A DNA stretch of 64,000 nt from the NCBI RefSeq assembly GCF_025215155.1, contig NZ_JALHAM010000119.1; one strand, written 5' to 3'. Shown piece by piece: positions 1 through 8,153 of this stretch. Source of the stretch: Dryocola clanedunensis (GTDB lineage: Bacteria > Pseudomonadota > Gammaproteobacteria > Enterobacterales > Enterobacteriaceae). Every line of letters starts with the position of its first letter. The stretch's first letter is position 1. The notes beneath the pieces were generated by a model. It did no database searches and was not told the DNA's origin. It was given only the letters and a program-made list of their open reading frames with translations. A program made the translations under genes and the position numbers.

Positions 1-197
1 TTGAAAACCACAGCGTAGTGGGAGGCCTTGGCGAGGCGGTAGCGGCTGCATTAATGCGGGCGCAGGTCATGCCCGAATTCCGTCATATCGGACTTCCGGA
101 CGAGTTTCTGGCCGCCGGCGCGCTGCCTACGCTACACGATCGCTATGGTCTTTCTACTTCATCTCTGGTCTGCGCTGTTAAAGGCTGGCTTGCATAA
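1..197 (+). CDS. Transketolase C-terminal subunit (3' end only)
   Basis: The reading frame is open from base 3 to a TAA at 195-197, giving the last 64 residues of a protein whose start lies outside the window. It begins ENHSVVGGLGEAVAAAL, the conserved C-terminal-domain motif of transketolases and of the beta subunits of related thiamine-diphosphate enzymes. Whether the gene encodes a full-length enzyme or a separate C-terminal subunit cannot be seen. I infer the latter because in catabolic operons with a dehydrogenase and a transporter the enzyme is often split. The next gene's ribosome binding site overlaps the stop codon, so the two are one operon. Substrate unknown. Confidence 0.75.
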   Translation, partial: ENHSVVGGLGEAVAAALMRAQVMPEFRHIGLPDEFLAAGALPTLHDRYGLSTSSLVCAVKGWLA

Positions 198-207
198 GGA
201 GCACGAA

Positions 208-1059
208 ATGAAAGTTGTATTCATCGGCGTAGGGGCCATCGGGCTGCCAATGGCATTACAGATAAAGGCGGCGGGACATGAGGTACAGGGTGTTGATGTC
301 GCTGAAGCTTCACGGCAGCGAGCAGGCGAGCAGGGGATAGAGTCGGTAGAGCGATACACCCTGACAGGGAAAGCTGATGTTGTCGTGGTCATGGTTGCCA
401 CGCCACAACAGCTGGCAGCTTTGGTTGAGGAGGCTTTGCCGAATGTGTCCGGCCAGTACTGGGCGATCATGTCCACGGTCGGCCCCGCCGCAATAGTTGC
501 AGCCGCGGACCAGCTACAGCAGGCAGGTGCCAGGGTGATAGATGCCCCGGTGACTGGCGGCACCGCCCGAGCCAGTACAGGAGAGCTGGTGATCTTTGCG
601 GCGGGTGATGAGGATTCGGTCAACCACGTCGCGCCGGTGCTGAGCGCTATGGGCAGGGTGCAGATGGTCGGCAAACGGGCCGGTGACGGGCAGGGCATCA
701 AAGTGATTAACCAGCATCTCTGCTCCATCCACATTGTGGCCGCGGCTGAAGCCCTGAGCCTTGCGCAATCGCTCGGATTAGATCCGGCGCAGGTTTTAGC
801 GCTGGTGGAGGGAGGCGCGGCGGGCTCCTGGATGCTGTCAGATAGGGGGCCGCGAATGCTGCAGAGTACGGATGTGGCGGTTTCCAGCGCCATTAACATC
901 TTCGTTAAAGACAGCGGTCTGGTGGTGGATGCTGCAACGGCGTGCCAGGCAGAGATTCCGCTGCTGAAAGTCGCTAACGCCCGCTATGAGGCCGCAGCAA
1001 AAGCTGGCCTGGGACAACGTGATGACAGCCGGGTTATCGAAACCTGGCAGCAGACATAA
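208..1059 (+). CDS. 3-hydroxyisobutyrate dehydrogenase-family NAD(P)-dependent oxidoreductase
   Basis: A 283-residue cytosolic beta-hydroxyacid dehydrogenase. The N-terminal Rossmann motif is G7-x-G9-x2-G12, the substrate-binding DAPVTGG is at 112-118, and the likely catalytic lysine is K165 in GIKVINQ. The usual KxxNN is KVINQ here, so the second Asn is Gln, which may reflect an altered substrate. The family oxidises 3-hydroxyisobutyrate, tartronate semialdehyde, threonate and similar acids, and the exact substrate is not readable. An upstream in-frame ATG at 145 lies inside the preceding gene. I chose 208 because AAGGAG at 196-201 is correctly spaced and the GxGxxG motif then falls at the expected place. 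It is co-transcribed with the transketolase subunit and the MHS transporter. Confidence 0.85.
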   Translation: MKVVFIGVGAIGLPMALQIKAAGHEVQGVDVAEASRQRAGEQGIESVERYTLTGKADVVVVMVATPQQLAALVEEALPNVSGQYWAIMSTVGPAAIVAAADQLQQAGARVIDAPVTGGTARASTGELVIFAAGDEDSVNHVAPVLSAMGRVQMVGKRAGDGQGIKVINQHLCSIHIVAAAEALSLAQSLGLDPAQVLALVEGGAAGSWMLSDRGPRMLQSTDVAVSSAINIFVKDSGLVVDAATACQAEIPLLKVANARYEAAAKAGLGQRDDSRVIETWQQT

Positions 1060-1104
1060 GTACTGACCCGAATTTTGCGGGTAAATTATCGAAACGGGGT
1101 AAAC

Positions 1105-2430
1105 ATGAAAACTCACTCTGTACCAGTTAATACTAAAAATAATCCTGTAAAAGTATCCGTCGCATCGATGATAGGCTCGGCCGTGGAAAGCTACGATTTC
1201 TTTATTTACGGTACGGCGGCGGCTGCATGGTTTGGAAAAGTCTTCTTCGATACCGAGGAGCCTGTTGTCGGTATTATGGCTGCTTTCGCCACGCTGGCGG
1301 TGGGCTTTCTGATGCGGCCAGTTGGCGGTTATCTGGCTGGACACTTTGGCGATCGTTATGGACGTAAAGCTGTCTTGTTCTGGTCGCTGTTGGCGATGGG
1401 GCTTGCAACGGTTCTGATAGGCGCGCTGCCGACTTATGAGCAGGCGGGTCTACTGGCACCCGTTTTATTGATTCTGCTCCGAATGATTCAGGGCATCGGT
1501 TTTGGTGCGGAATGGGGAGGTGCGGTGCTGATGGCATTTGAACATGCACCGGAGAAGAAACGTGGTTTTTACGGTGCCGTTCCCCAGCTCGGCATTCCGC
1601 TAGGCCTGCTGCTGGCCAACGGCGCTTTTCTTCTCTCTGGCGCACTGTTCGAGGGCGACTGGGTATGGCGAATGCCGTTTCTGATTTCATTCATCATGGT
1701 GGCTATCGGCATATTTATTCGTCTGAGCGTCGCGGAGTCGCCGGAATTTGAAAAAGTGAAGGCGGAGAAGCGTATCGTCAAGCAGCCCGCACTTGAAGTG
1801 ATTCGTCGGGACTGGCGAACCATTATGAATATTGTCGGGTTGCGGCTGGCTGAAACCGGTGGCTATTACATCACCACTAGTTTCATGCTCTCCTATGTTG
1901 TCCTTGCCGATATTACCGATACCCGCCATGTGTTATGGGGCACGCTCATCGGCTCGGCACTTGGCCTGGTCAGCCATCTTCTTTACGGCGCGCTGAGTGA
2001 CAGAGTGGGCCGACGCCGCGTCTTTCTGATTGGCTCCTTGTTCACTATAGCGTTTGGCATCCCGATGTTTATGTTGATTAATACTGGCGCTGTCATGCTG
2101 GTGATTGTGGCGATTTCCTTATCACTGCTATTGAGCCACGACCCCATTTTCGCCGTGGAATCAAGCTGGTTTTCTGAACAGTTCCCGGCCCATGTTCGTT
2201 CTTCGGGTATTTCATTGGGTTATAATGCAGCATCCGTTGTCGCAGGGTTGCTGCCCTTTATTGCTACCTGGATATATAGCATGGTTGGTTGGATCGGGCC
2301 GGCCATCATCTTTTCTCTTCTGGGCGTACTTTCCACCTGGTGTGCGCTGAAAACCGCTGAGACAGCCCCCTCTCAGCTAGGGGAGACACATAACATTGCT
2401 GAAGGTGCGGCAGCTTCGACAAACGGATAG
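1105..2430 (+). CDS. MHS-family major facilitator transporter
   Basis: A 441-residue, 12-helix inner-membrane symporter. The opening SMIGSAVESYDFFIYGTAA and the loop 2-3 motif GHFGDRYGRKA are typical of the metabolite:H+ symporter (MHS) branch that includes ShiA, KgtP and ProP. These carry organic acids, shikimate or osmolytes inward with protons. The start chosen is ATG 1105, preceded by ACGGGG. A TTG at 1075 is in frame but has no ribosome binding site. It is 45 bases downstream of the dehydrogenase and on the same strand, so it probably imports the substrate of that catabolic operon. Substrate not determinable. Confidence 0.85.
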   Translation: MKTHSVPVNTKNNPVKVSVASMIGSAVESYDFFIYGTAAAAWFGKVFFDTEEPVVGIMAAFATLAVGFLMRPVGGYLAGHFGDRYGRKAVLFWSLLAMGLATVLIGALPTYEQAGLLAPVLLILLRMIQGIGFGAEWGGAVLMAFEHAPEKKRGFYGAVPQLGIPLGLLLANGAFLLSGALFEGDWVWRMPFLISFIMVAIGIFIRLSVAESPEFEKVKAEKRIVKQPALEVIRRDWRTIMNIVGLRLAETGGYYITTSFMLSYVVLADITDTRHVLWGTLIGSALGLVSHLLYGALSDRVGRRRVFLIGSLFTIAFGIPMFMLINTGAVMLVIVAISLSLLLSHDPIFAVESSWFSEQFPAHVRSSGISLGYNAASVVAGLLPFIATWIYSMVGWIGPAIIFSLLGVLSTWCALKTAETAPSQLGETHNIAEGAAASTNG

Positions 2431-2469
2431 TCCCTCGTCGCGTTGAGTTGCAAATTAACGCAAACCAGG

Positions 2470-2498
2470 CCCGTAGCCCGCACTCTGCGGGCTACGGG
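2470..2498. terminator. Perfect 12-bp hairpin between convergent genes
   Basis: CCCGTAGCCCGC (2470-2481) pairs exactly with 2487-2498 across an ACTCT loop. It sits between the convergent MHS transporter and SmvA-like gene. Neither side has a clear T tract, so it may be a weak bidirectional terminator or a transcript-end stabiliser. Confidence 0.5.
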
Positions 2499-2502
2499 GA
2501 AA

Positions 2503-3976
2503 CTACAGAGACGAGCGCTGCCGGGGTAACAATTTCAGCGCTAAACAGCTGACGGCAGTGAGAACCGTTGCGCAAACGAGAACAACGAACCAGGCATTTT
2601 CAAAGGCACCTTGCGCAAGTTCAGTCAGCTGTGTCGCCTGCGCCGGGCCGAGATCGGCGGCAAGGCGCAGTGCTTCATCCAGACTATCATAAGCCGCGTT
2701 GCCGCTAACCAGTCCCGCTGGCAGAACGAGCGTTGCGCTGTAAACTGCGGTCATCATACCGCCGAGCAACGTTACGCCAAGCACACCGCCCAGCTCCCAC
2801 GCCACATCTTCTATAGCGGCAACCATGCCGGCTTTTTCTTCCGGTGCGTTAAGCATAATGGAAGTCGAGGCCGCGGTGATTGTCGCTCCCAGGGCCAACC
2901 CAATAACAGCCAGCGCAACAAGCTGCGCTATGGGTGGTCAGGAGCAGGCAAAGCAGGCCCACTGCCGTCAACAGTAAACCGGCGACCATCATTCGCGCAC
3001 CACCCGTGCGAGGCAACAGCAGCCCGGCCAGTGGGGAAGCAAGCGCGGAGGCGATGGGAATGGGTAAAATCGTCAGTCCCGCCATCAGCGGCGTCAGGCC
3101 CAGCACCAGCTGCAGGCGCTGAGTCAGGACAAGCTCCACGCCTGTCAGGGCGATCATCGAGACCATGGCTACGCAGACGCCGCTGGTAAACTGGGAATTG
3201 CGGAATAAAGAAAAATCAATCATCGGCCGCGGCGAACGCTGCTGTCGCCGGAAGAACAGCCCGAGCGAGATTGCGCCAACGGCTGCCGAACCGGCCATGG
3301 TAAGGAGTGAAGCCTCAAGCTTGCTGAGTTCTTTCAGCGCGTAAATTACTCCGACCAGACCAGCCATGATCAGCAGCGACCCAATAAAGTCGCAGGGCCG
3401 ATCGGCGTTTCCCCGGCGATAGGGGATCAGCGCCCAGGCAAAGGGGATGACGACCAGAACGATGGGGACATTGATCAGGAAGACCGATCCCCACCAGAAA
3501 TATTCAAGTAATACGCCGCCGAAGACGGGGCCAAGCGCCGCTGCCGCGGAGGCGACCGCGGCCCAGACACCTATTGCCAGCGACCTTTCCCGCTCGTCCG
3601 TAAACACCTGACGGACGATGGCGAGCGTGGCGGGCATCATCATCGTTGCGCCAACGGCAAGAAATACCCGCGAAGCAATAAGCAGCTCCGCCGTCGGGGA
3701 CAAGGCGGCGCTGAGTGAAGCAACAGCAAAGACCGGCAGGCCCGACATAAACATCAGTTTATGTCCAAGCCGGTCGCTCAGCATACCTGCGCCCGGCAGC
3801 AGCCCGGCAACGACCAGCGGATAGGCATTCACAATCCACAGTTTTTCTGAGGACGTGGCATCCAGCGCCTGGGTAAGGCGCGGCAGCGCGGTATAAAGAA
3901 CGGTCATGTCGATGATGATCAGAAAGAGCGTGCTGGTGACGATCGCCAATATTAACCAGCGATTCTGGACAAACAT
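2503..3976 (-). pseudogene. SmvA-like DHA2 multidrug efflux transporter, frameshifted
   Basis: This resembles SmvA, the 14-helix DHA2 exporter of methyl viologen and cationic biocides (about 495 residues). The N-terminal part (start ATG 3976, GAGG upstream) runs in one frame to about 2925 and contains the helix-1 region with IDMTVLYTALP and the loop motif SDRLGHK. The rest (GATITAASTSIM... to the stop at 2503) continues in a second frame. Near 2920-2930 the reading slips: in the shifted frame LVALAVIGLALGAT bridges smoothly into the second part. The total of 1474 bases is one more than a multiple of three, so a one-base insertion or two-base deletion is implied. It could be real inactivation or a sequencing error. 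An upstream TTG at 3997 is less likely as start. Confidence 0.8.
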
Positions 3977-4010
3977 ACAAAGTGCCTCATTGAGCAAAAG
4001 GGGAAACAGG

Positions 4011-4032
4011 AAATTGAGCGGCTGCTCAATTT
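4011..4032. promoter_or_regulatory. Palindromic operator 1 upstream of SmvA-like gene
   Basis: Core TTGAGCGGCTGCTCAA (4014-4029). The dyad extends three more bases each side, so 9-bp arms flank a 4-base centre. The shape is that of a TetR-family operator. It lies 35 bases upstream of the SmvA-like start and about 170 bases from the divergent desaturase. A lone half-site TTGAGCAA also occurs at 3990-3997. Confidence 0.6.
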
Positions 4033-4043
4033 TGGCAGGGTAC

Positions 4044-4059
4044 TTGAGCGGTTGCTCAA
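4044..4059. promoter_or_regulatory. Palindromic operator 2 upstream of SmvA-like gene
   Basis: TTGAGCGGTTGCTCAA repeats operator 1 with one base changed in the centre. Start-to-start spacing is 30 bp, about three helical turns, which would place two repressor dimers on the same DNA face. No regulator gene is adjacent. Confidence 0.6.
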
Positions 4060-4204
4060 AATCAAGTTCTGGATGGGCACTTTCTTTAGCCGTAGATAGT
4101 GAATTTTCAGTAATCGTTAGCTGATTTAATTCGTTGTCTCAGCCACATTTATCCCACATCTTCAACAACATAAATCGTGAAGAAGGGTTGTGGGGAACAG
4201 GGCT

Positions 4205-5188
4205 ATGGGTGGGAGCAATGCAGCATATCTGGACGCGAAGCAGCGCGAGGTTGTCCATCAGTTAAACCGCAGCTGGCTGTGGCGCAACGAGCTGCCCACC
4301 TGGCTGCTGATCGTGACGGTTTACAGCGGCTGGTTTCTGACCCTCGCCAACTGGAAATTGCTGGGGCTTTTTCCTGCAACCCTGCTGCTGATTTGGTTCA
4401 CCACCTGGTATCTGTCCGTGCAGCATGAGCTGATTCACGGGCATCCCACGCGCTACCCGTTTGTTAATCATCTGCTGGGTATCGCGCCCCTGGCCGTCTG
4501 GTATCCCTTCGCCCTGTACCGGGATTTGCACCTTGTTCATCATCAGAATGACGCGCTGACGATGCCGGATGAAGATCCTGAAACGTACTATTTTTCCGTC
4601 CGGAAATGGCAAGGTTTCAGCGGCTGGCAGCGAAGGCTGGTGCGTTTGCGCAACACCTTCATCGGGCGTCTGCTGCTGGCACCCGCGATGGATATCCTGC
4701 AAACCCTGGCGACAATGATTTGCGCATTTCGCGAGAAAAAAGGGGCGGCCATGGTGATGTGGATCGTCCACGGCGTGCTGCTGGCCGGGGTCTTTGCCCT
4801 GATGGCACATTATGATTTCCCGATCTGGTACTACCTGCTGGCGGTCAGCTATCCCGCTCTGGCCCTGACTAAAATCCGCTCCTTCTTTGAGCACCGGGCG
4901 GCAGACGATCCGCTGGCGCGCTCCGTTATTAACGAAGCTTCGCTGCCCTGGCGCCTGCTTTTCCTGAATCTTAACTATCATTCAGTGCACCACGATCTCC
5001 CGGGAGTGCCGTGGTACGGGCTGCGTAAAATCTATCTTCTGTATAAAGAGGACTACCAGCAGCGTAACCAGGGGTTTGTGGTTAAGGGCTACGGGCAGTG
5101 GCTGCGGCAGTTTTTTGTCAGGTCGCTGGACGTTGAGCAGCATCCCTCGGCAGCGGTTGAAAACAGGGTAATCACGCAGCATGAATAA
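4205..5188 (+). CDS. Membrane fatty acid desaturase family protein
   Basis: A 327-residue integral-membrane di-iron enzyme. It has the three histidine boxes of the desaturase/hydroxylase superfamily: HELIHGH at 74-80, HLVHH at 109-113 and HSVHH at 259-263, plus FFEHR near 230. Hydrophobic stretches flank the boxes as expected for four transmembrane segments. The family inserts double bonds or hydroxyls into acyl chains using O2; the substrate here (phospholipid acyl chain, acyl-CoA or other) is unknown. ATG 4205 has GGGG about 10 bases upstream; a GTG at 4190 is a possible alternative. The stop overlaps the next start by 8 bases, implying translational coupling. Confidence 0.8.
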   Translation: MGGSNAAYLDAKQREVVHQLNRSWLWRNELPTWLLIVTVYSGWFLTLANWKLLGLFPATLLLIWFTTWYLSVQHELIHGHPTRYPFVNHLLGIAPLAVWYPFALYRDLHLVHHQNDALTMPDEDPETYYFSVRKWQGFSGWQRRLVRLRNTFIGRLLLAPAMDILQTLATMICAFREKKGAAMVMWIVHGVLLAGVFALMAHYDFPIWYYLLAVSYPALALTKIRSFFEHRAADDPLARSVINEASLPWRLLFLNLNYHSVHHDLPGVPWYGLRKIYLLYKEDYQQRNQGFVVKGYGQWLRQFFVRSLDVEQHPSAAVENRVITQHE

Positions 5189-5957
5189 AATGGTTTCACT
5201 TCCGATGTACGACGTTTACCGCCCGGACACCCAGGCGCTCTGGTCCGCACTTATCCCCCTGCTGGTGGCGGAGGGGCTGAATGCGGACGGGCTGGATATC
5301 GCCTGGCCAGAAGCGGGTTTACTGTCGCACTGGCGGGACGAAAATTTGCTGCTAAGCCAGACCTGCGGCTACCCGCTGGCGACGCAGCTGCCGGACGTGC
5401 AGCTGGTGGGGGCTTTTCATTATGACGTGCCGGGGTGCGATGAATACCGCTACAGCAGTTTTCTGGTGGCCCGGCTTGAAGATGCGCAAAGCACGCTCGA
5501 AGATTTTTTTGGTCGTCGCGCCGTCTGCAACTCTGCCGACTCCCAGTCCGGGTTCAACGCCTTACGAAAAATGGTTATGCCGCTTGCACGCCAGGGGCGC
5601 TTCTTCTCAGACGTTATCTTCAGCGGCAGCCATCGCCGGTCGCTGGTGGCGCTTCAGCAGGGCTCAGCGGATTTAGCCGCTATCGACTGCGTCAGCTGGG
5701 CACTGTTTGTGCGTCATGAGCCTGATGTGTTGCAAAATCTTATCGTCATTGGGCAAACGCTGCTGACGCCGGGACTGCCGTTAATCACATCCTCCCGAGC
5801 GACACCTGAAGTTTTGGCCACCTTGAGAAGGGCGCTGCGCAGGCTCGTGACGGACCCGGCTTATAAAGCAGTACGTGAGGCATTATTTATCGCAGGTTTC
5901 AGCGAGCTTGAGCGCAGGGAGTATGCGGGGATAGTGGCGCAACAGCCGGCACCCTGA
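5181..5957 (+). CDS. PhnD-like (phosphonate-type) periplasmic-binding-fold protein without signal peptide
   Basis: A 258-residue protein resembling the PhnD/COG3221 substrate-binding proteins of phosphate/phosphonate ABC transporters. It opens KMVSLPMYDVYRP and contains the hinge-region pattern SGSHRRSLVALQQGSADLAAIDC. There is no N-terminal hydrophobic signal and no lipobox, and no ABC permease or ATPase is nearby, so it probably acts in the cytoplasm as a ligand sensor or carrier, not in transport. Its ATG overlaps the desaturase stop (ATGAATAA), which ties the two functions together. The ligand cannot be read from sequence. Confidence 0.65.
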   Translation: MNKMVSLPMYDVYRPDTQALWSALIPLLVAEGLNADGLDIAWPEAGLLSHWRDENLLLSQTCGYPLATQLPDVQLVGAFHYDVPGCDEYRYSSFLVARLEDAQSTLEDFFGRRAVCNSADSQSGFNALRKMVMPLARQGRFFSDVIFSGSHRRSLVALQQGSADLAAIDCVSWALFVRHEPDVLQNLIVIGQTLLTPGLPLITSSRATPEVLATLRRALRRLVTDPAYKAVREALFIAGFSELERREYAGIVAQQPAP

Positions 5958-5973
5958 GCGGCAGTTTTCCCTG

Positions 5974-6492
5974 CTAGCGCGGATCTTTTTTTATCGCCGC
6001 TTCGACCAGGCCATCAAGCCACTCCTGATGGCCGTTGAGCATTGAGTTAGGGCGCGTCACCGCCAGCTCCCGGGCAGGAGCGCCGTTCTGGGTTTCCTGC
6101 GTCAGGATGCGAACGCGACCGCCGGGTAGATCTTCCAGCAGCCACGCGTGGTGTACATCCAGCCGTTCAGCCGTGTTTTCCTCCCCGGACCAGCCGTGCC
6201 ATGCCAGACGGGCAGGCTGGCCCTTTGCAGGCGGCACATTTTCCACAACCCTGGATTCAACCGGGAAGCCAAAGGTGGTGAAGTAAAATCGTACGCCGTC
6301 TTCAAGCTCCGGCCCTTTGTTGTCGTAAAAGCGCACGTCGGCGGCGTTCTGGTAATAATCCGGCCACAGGAACGGCTGGCTTAGCAAGGGCCAGACGTCG
6401 TTGACGCTCAGGCCGGAAATAATCATTTCGTTGGAGACAAAGTTATCGGTAAAGCCAGGTACAAAGCCGTCAGGCCAGATAATGAAGTTCAT
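5974..6492 (-). CDS. SRPBCC (START-like/polyketide cyclase-type) family protein
   Basis: A 172-residue soluble protein. The pattern SGLSVNDVWPLLSQPFLWPDYY near residues 26-47 followed by GVRFYFTTFGFP and, near the end, a long final helix with GHQEWLDGLVEAA matches the SRPBCC helix-grip fold that binds hydrophobic ligands. Function is not known: members include cyclases, lipid carriers and self-resistance proteins. It is transcribed on the same strand as, and 114 bases downstream of, the LysR regulator gene. Convergent with the PhnD-like gene (16-base gap). SD-like GGGAG lies upstream of ATG 6492. Confidence 0.6.
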   Translation of the reverse strand: MNFIIWPDGFVPGFTDNFVSNEMIISGLSVNDVWPLLSQPFLWPDYYQNAADVRFYDNKGPELEDGVRFYFTTFGFPVESRVVENVPPAKGQPARLAWHGWSGEENTAERLDVHHAWLLEDLPGGRVRILTQETQNGAPARELAVTRPNSMLNGHQEWLDGLVEAAIKKDPR

Positions 6493-6606
6493 TGTTTTCT
6501 CCCGTTTTAAAATTGCGTCATGAATAACGCGACGGGAGCTATTGTCCGCGAAGGGTAGTTATAAGGCGAATCGCTATTATTTATGATCAATATAAGTAAA
6601 CTGATA

Positions 6607-7503
6607 TCAGCCGCAGGTTTCGACGCACAACGCCCGGATCCAGCGGTGGGCAGGATCGTGATGGGTGCGCTCATGCCAGGCCATGCTTTTAGTAAAACCG
6701 GGCACGCTGAGCGGTAGGGTGAGTTTCACAAGGCTACCGTCAGCCGGGACCATTCGCCCGGGCACCACGGCAATCATATCGGTAACGCGCAGCACGTCGG
6801 GCACAACCAGGAAGCTGTTAACGGCCATACTTACCCGGCGTGACATCCCCACAGCGGTCAGGGCCTCGTCCGTCACGCCCGTGAACCGGCCTTCGGAAGA
6901 GACCAGCACATGTTCCTGCTGGCAAAACTGCTCGAGGCTTATTTTGCCTGACGCCGCCAGCGGGTGGCCTTCACGGGCGACACAGACATACTTTTCCTCG
7001 TAAAGCGCTCTGCCGTGCAAATCCTCTGGCGTTGTTTGCGGCGTGACCAGCGCAAGATCGACGTCGCCTCTGGACAGCTGCTGAGAAAGGCGTTCGCTGT
7101 CAACGGCGCGTACGGCAATTCTGACATGCGGCGCACGCTGTTTCAGCGCCGCCATCAGCGGCACGATGACGGCCCTCAGCGCATAGTCCGTGGCGGCCAG
7201 GGTAAAGGTCAGCTCCGCCTGAAGCGGATCGAACTCCTGTGGCTTAAGCAGAATGGCGATATCGGTGATAATTTGTTTTACCGGCACGGCAAGCGTGCTT
7301 GCGCGCAGCGTTGGGACCATACCGTGGCTGGTGCGGACAAACAGCGGGTCGCCAAAGTGATCCCGCAGACGGGTTAGCATGCCGCTGACGGCGGGTTGGG
7401 TCAGGGAGAGGCGTCGAGCCGCCCGGGTGACGCTGCCTTCGTCCAGCAGCGCATCCAGGGCCTTAAGCAAATTAAGATCCAGCGACCTGATATCATTTTT
7501 CAC
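6607..7503 (-). CDS. LysR-family transcriptional regulator
   Basis: A 298-residue regulator. The N-terminal winged HTH is plain: DLNLLKALDALLDEGSVTRAARRLSLTQPAVSGMLTRLR at residues 9-47, followed by the linker helix and an effector-binding domain beginning around residue 92. The head sequence is of the NodD/NahR/LeuO-like subgroup. The effector is unknown. The nearest target candidate is the SRPBCC gene just downstream on the same strand; whether it also controls the desaturase pair cannot be seen. Confidence 0.8.
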   Translation of the reverse strand: MKNDIRSLDLNLLKALDALLDEGSVTRAARRLSLTQPAVSGMLTRLRDHFGDPLFVRTSHGMVPTLRASTLAVPVKQIITDIAILLKPQEFDPLQAELTFTLAATDYALRAVIVPLMAALKQRAPHVRIAVRAVDSERLSQQLSRGDVDLALVTPQTTPEDLHGRALYEEKYVCVAREGHPLAASGKISLEQFCQQEHVLVSSEGRFTGVTDEALTAVGMSRRVSMAVNSFLVVPDVLRVTDMIAVVPGRMVPADGSLVKLTLPLSVPGFTKSMAWHERTHHDPAHRWIRALCVETCG

Positions 7504-7826
7504 TATGTCAAATACCCGAAGCCATAAAGATAATGATTAAGGCTAACCGCCTGCCGGGGGGAAGTCTACTCCATTGCGCCTCTCTGCTGCCTGAGCCTGC
7601 GATCGCTGAAGCTAAAATATGTGTATGAAGCTGGGGCAGTGAATGGCTTAAGCGCAGGCGCCAATCTGGGGGGGGCATGTAATGAAGCGGAAGGTTTGGA
7701 AATCAGTGCCAGTAAAAATGCAGCATTGCATTTCCGGGAAGGGTTACGGGAATAATAAATAGAGCAGAAAAATAGAGACTTTTTACCGGGAATAACAGGG
7801 AGTGAATCGTCGTGATGTTTTCATCA
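7504..7826. other. Intergenic stretch with no gene found
   Basis: 323 bases between the LysR gene and the tRNA pair. It should hold the LysR promoter (transcribed leftward) and the 3' trailer of the tRNA transcript. Reading both strands I find no convincing small ORF or strong hairpin. Confidence 0.6.
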
Positions 7827-7903
7827 TGGTGCGTCCGAGTGGACTCGAACCACCGACCCCCACCATGTCAAGGTGGTGCTCTAACCAACTGAGCTACGGA
7901 CGC
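7827..7903 (-). tRNA. valW: tRNA-Val (anticodon GAC)
   Basis: A 77-nt cloverleaf on the minus strand. The acceptor arm is GCGTCCG pairing with CGGACGC, the discriminator is A and CCA is encoded. The anticodon stem CCACC/GGTGG encloses loop TTGACAT, so the anticodon is GAC (Val). It is identical to the upstream copy and lies 18 bases after it in the same transcript. Symbol by position relative to E. coli valV-valW. Confidence 0.97.
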
Positions 7904-7921
7904 ACTGTATGAAATGCTAAA

Positions 7922-7998
7922 TGGTGCGTCCGAGTGGACTCGAACCACCGACCCCCACCATGTCAAGGTGGTGCTCTAACCAACTGAGCTACGGACGC
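7922..7998 (-). tRNA. valV: tRNA-Val (anticodon GAC)
   Basis: First gene of the tandem pair; same 77-nt sequence as the other copy, with encoded CCA at 7922-7924. Read leftward from the promoter at 8028-8056. Confidence 0.97.
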
Positions 7999-8027
7999 AT
8001 CATGTTGTCTGGCGACAACGGGGACGA

Positions 8028-8056
8028 ATATTAGCGGCAGCCTCGACGGCTTGCAA
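8028..8056 (-). promoter_or_regulatory. sigma-70 promoter of the tRNA-Val operon
   Basis: On the minus strand TTGCAA (8051-8056) is followed after 17 bases by TAATAT (8028-8033). A GC-rich discriminator (TCGTCCCCG) comes next, as is usual for stringently controlled stable-RNA promoters. The tRNA begins about 30 bases further on. Confidence 0.7.
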
Positions 8057-8116
8057 GCTGAAATCCTTAATTATCACTAAGTTTTCACTCGATTGCTGAG
8101 CAACTGTGCAGTCCGT

Positions 8117-8145
8117 TGAAAAAGTAGCCGCCCGAAGGGGCGGCT
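8117..8145 (-). terminator. Intrinsic terminator of mdtK
   Basis: Minus strand: AGCCGCCC, CTTC loop, GGGCGGCT (8126-8145), followed by a short T run (ACTTTTT, 8119-8125). It starts 8 bases past the mdtK stop. Confidence 0.8.
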
Positions 8146-8153
8146 GACGGGGT

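Noticed and set aside
7827..7998. Integration site at the tRNA-Val pair
   Set aside because: No integrase and no partial tRNA duplicate flank the genes; the two copies are complete and identical tandem genes.
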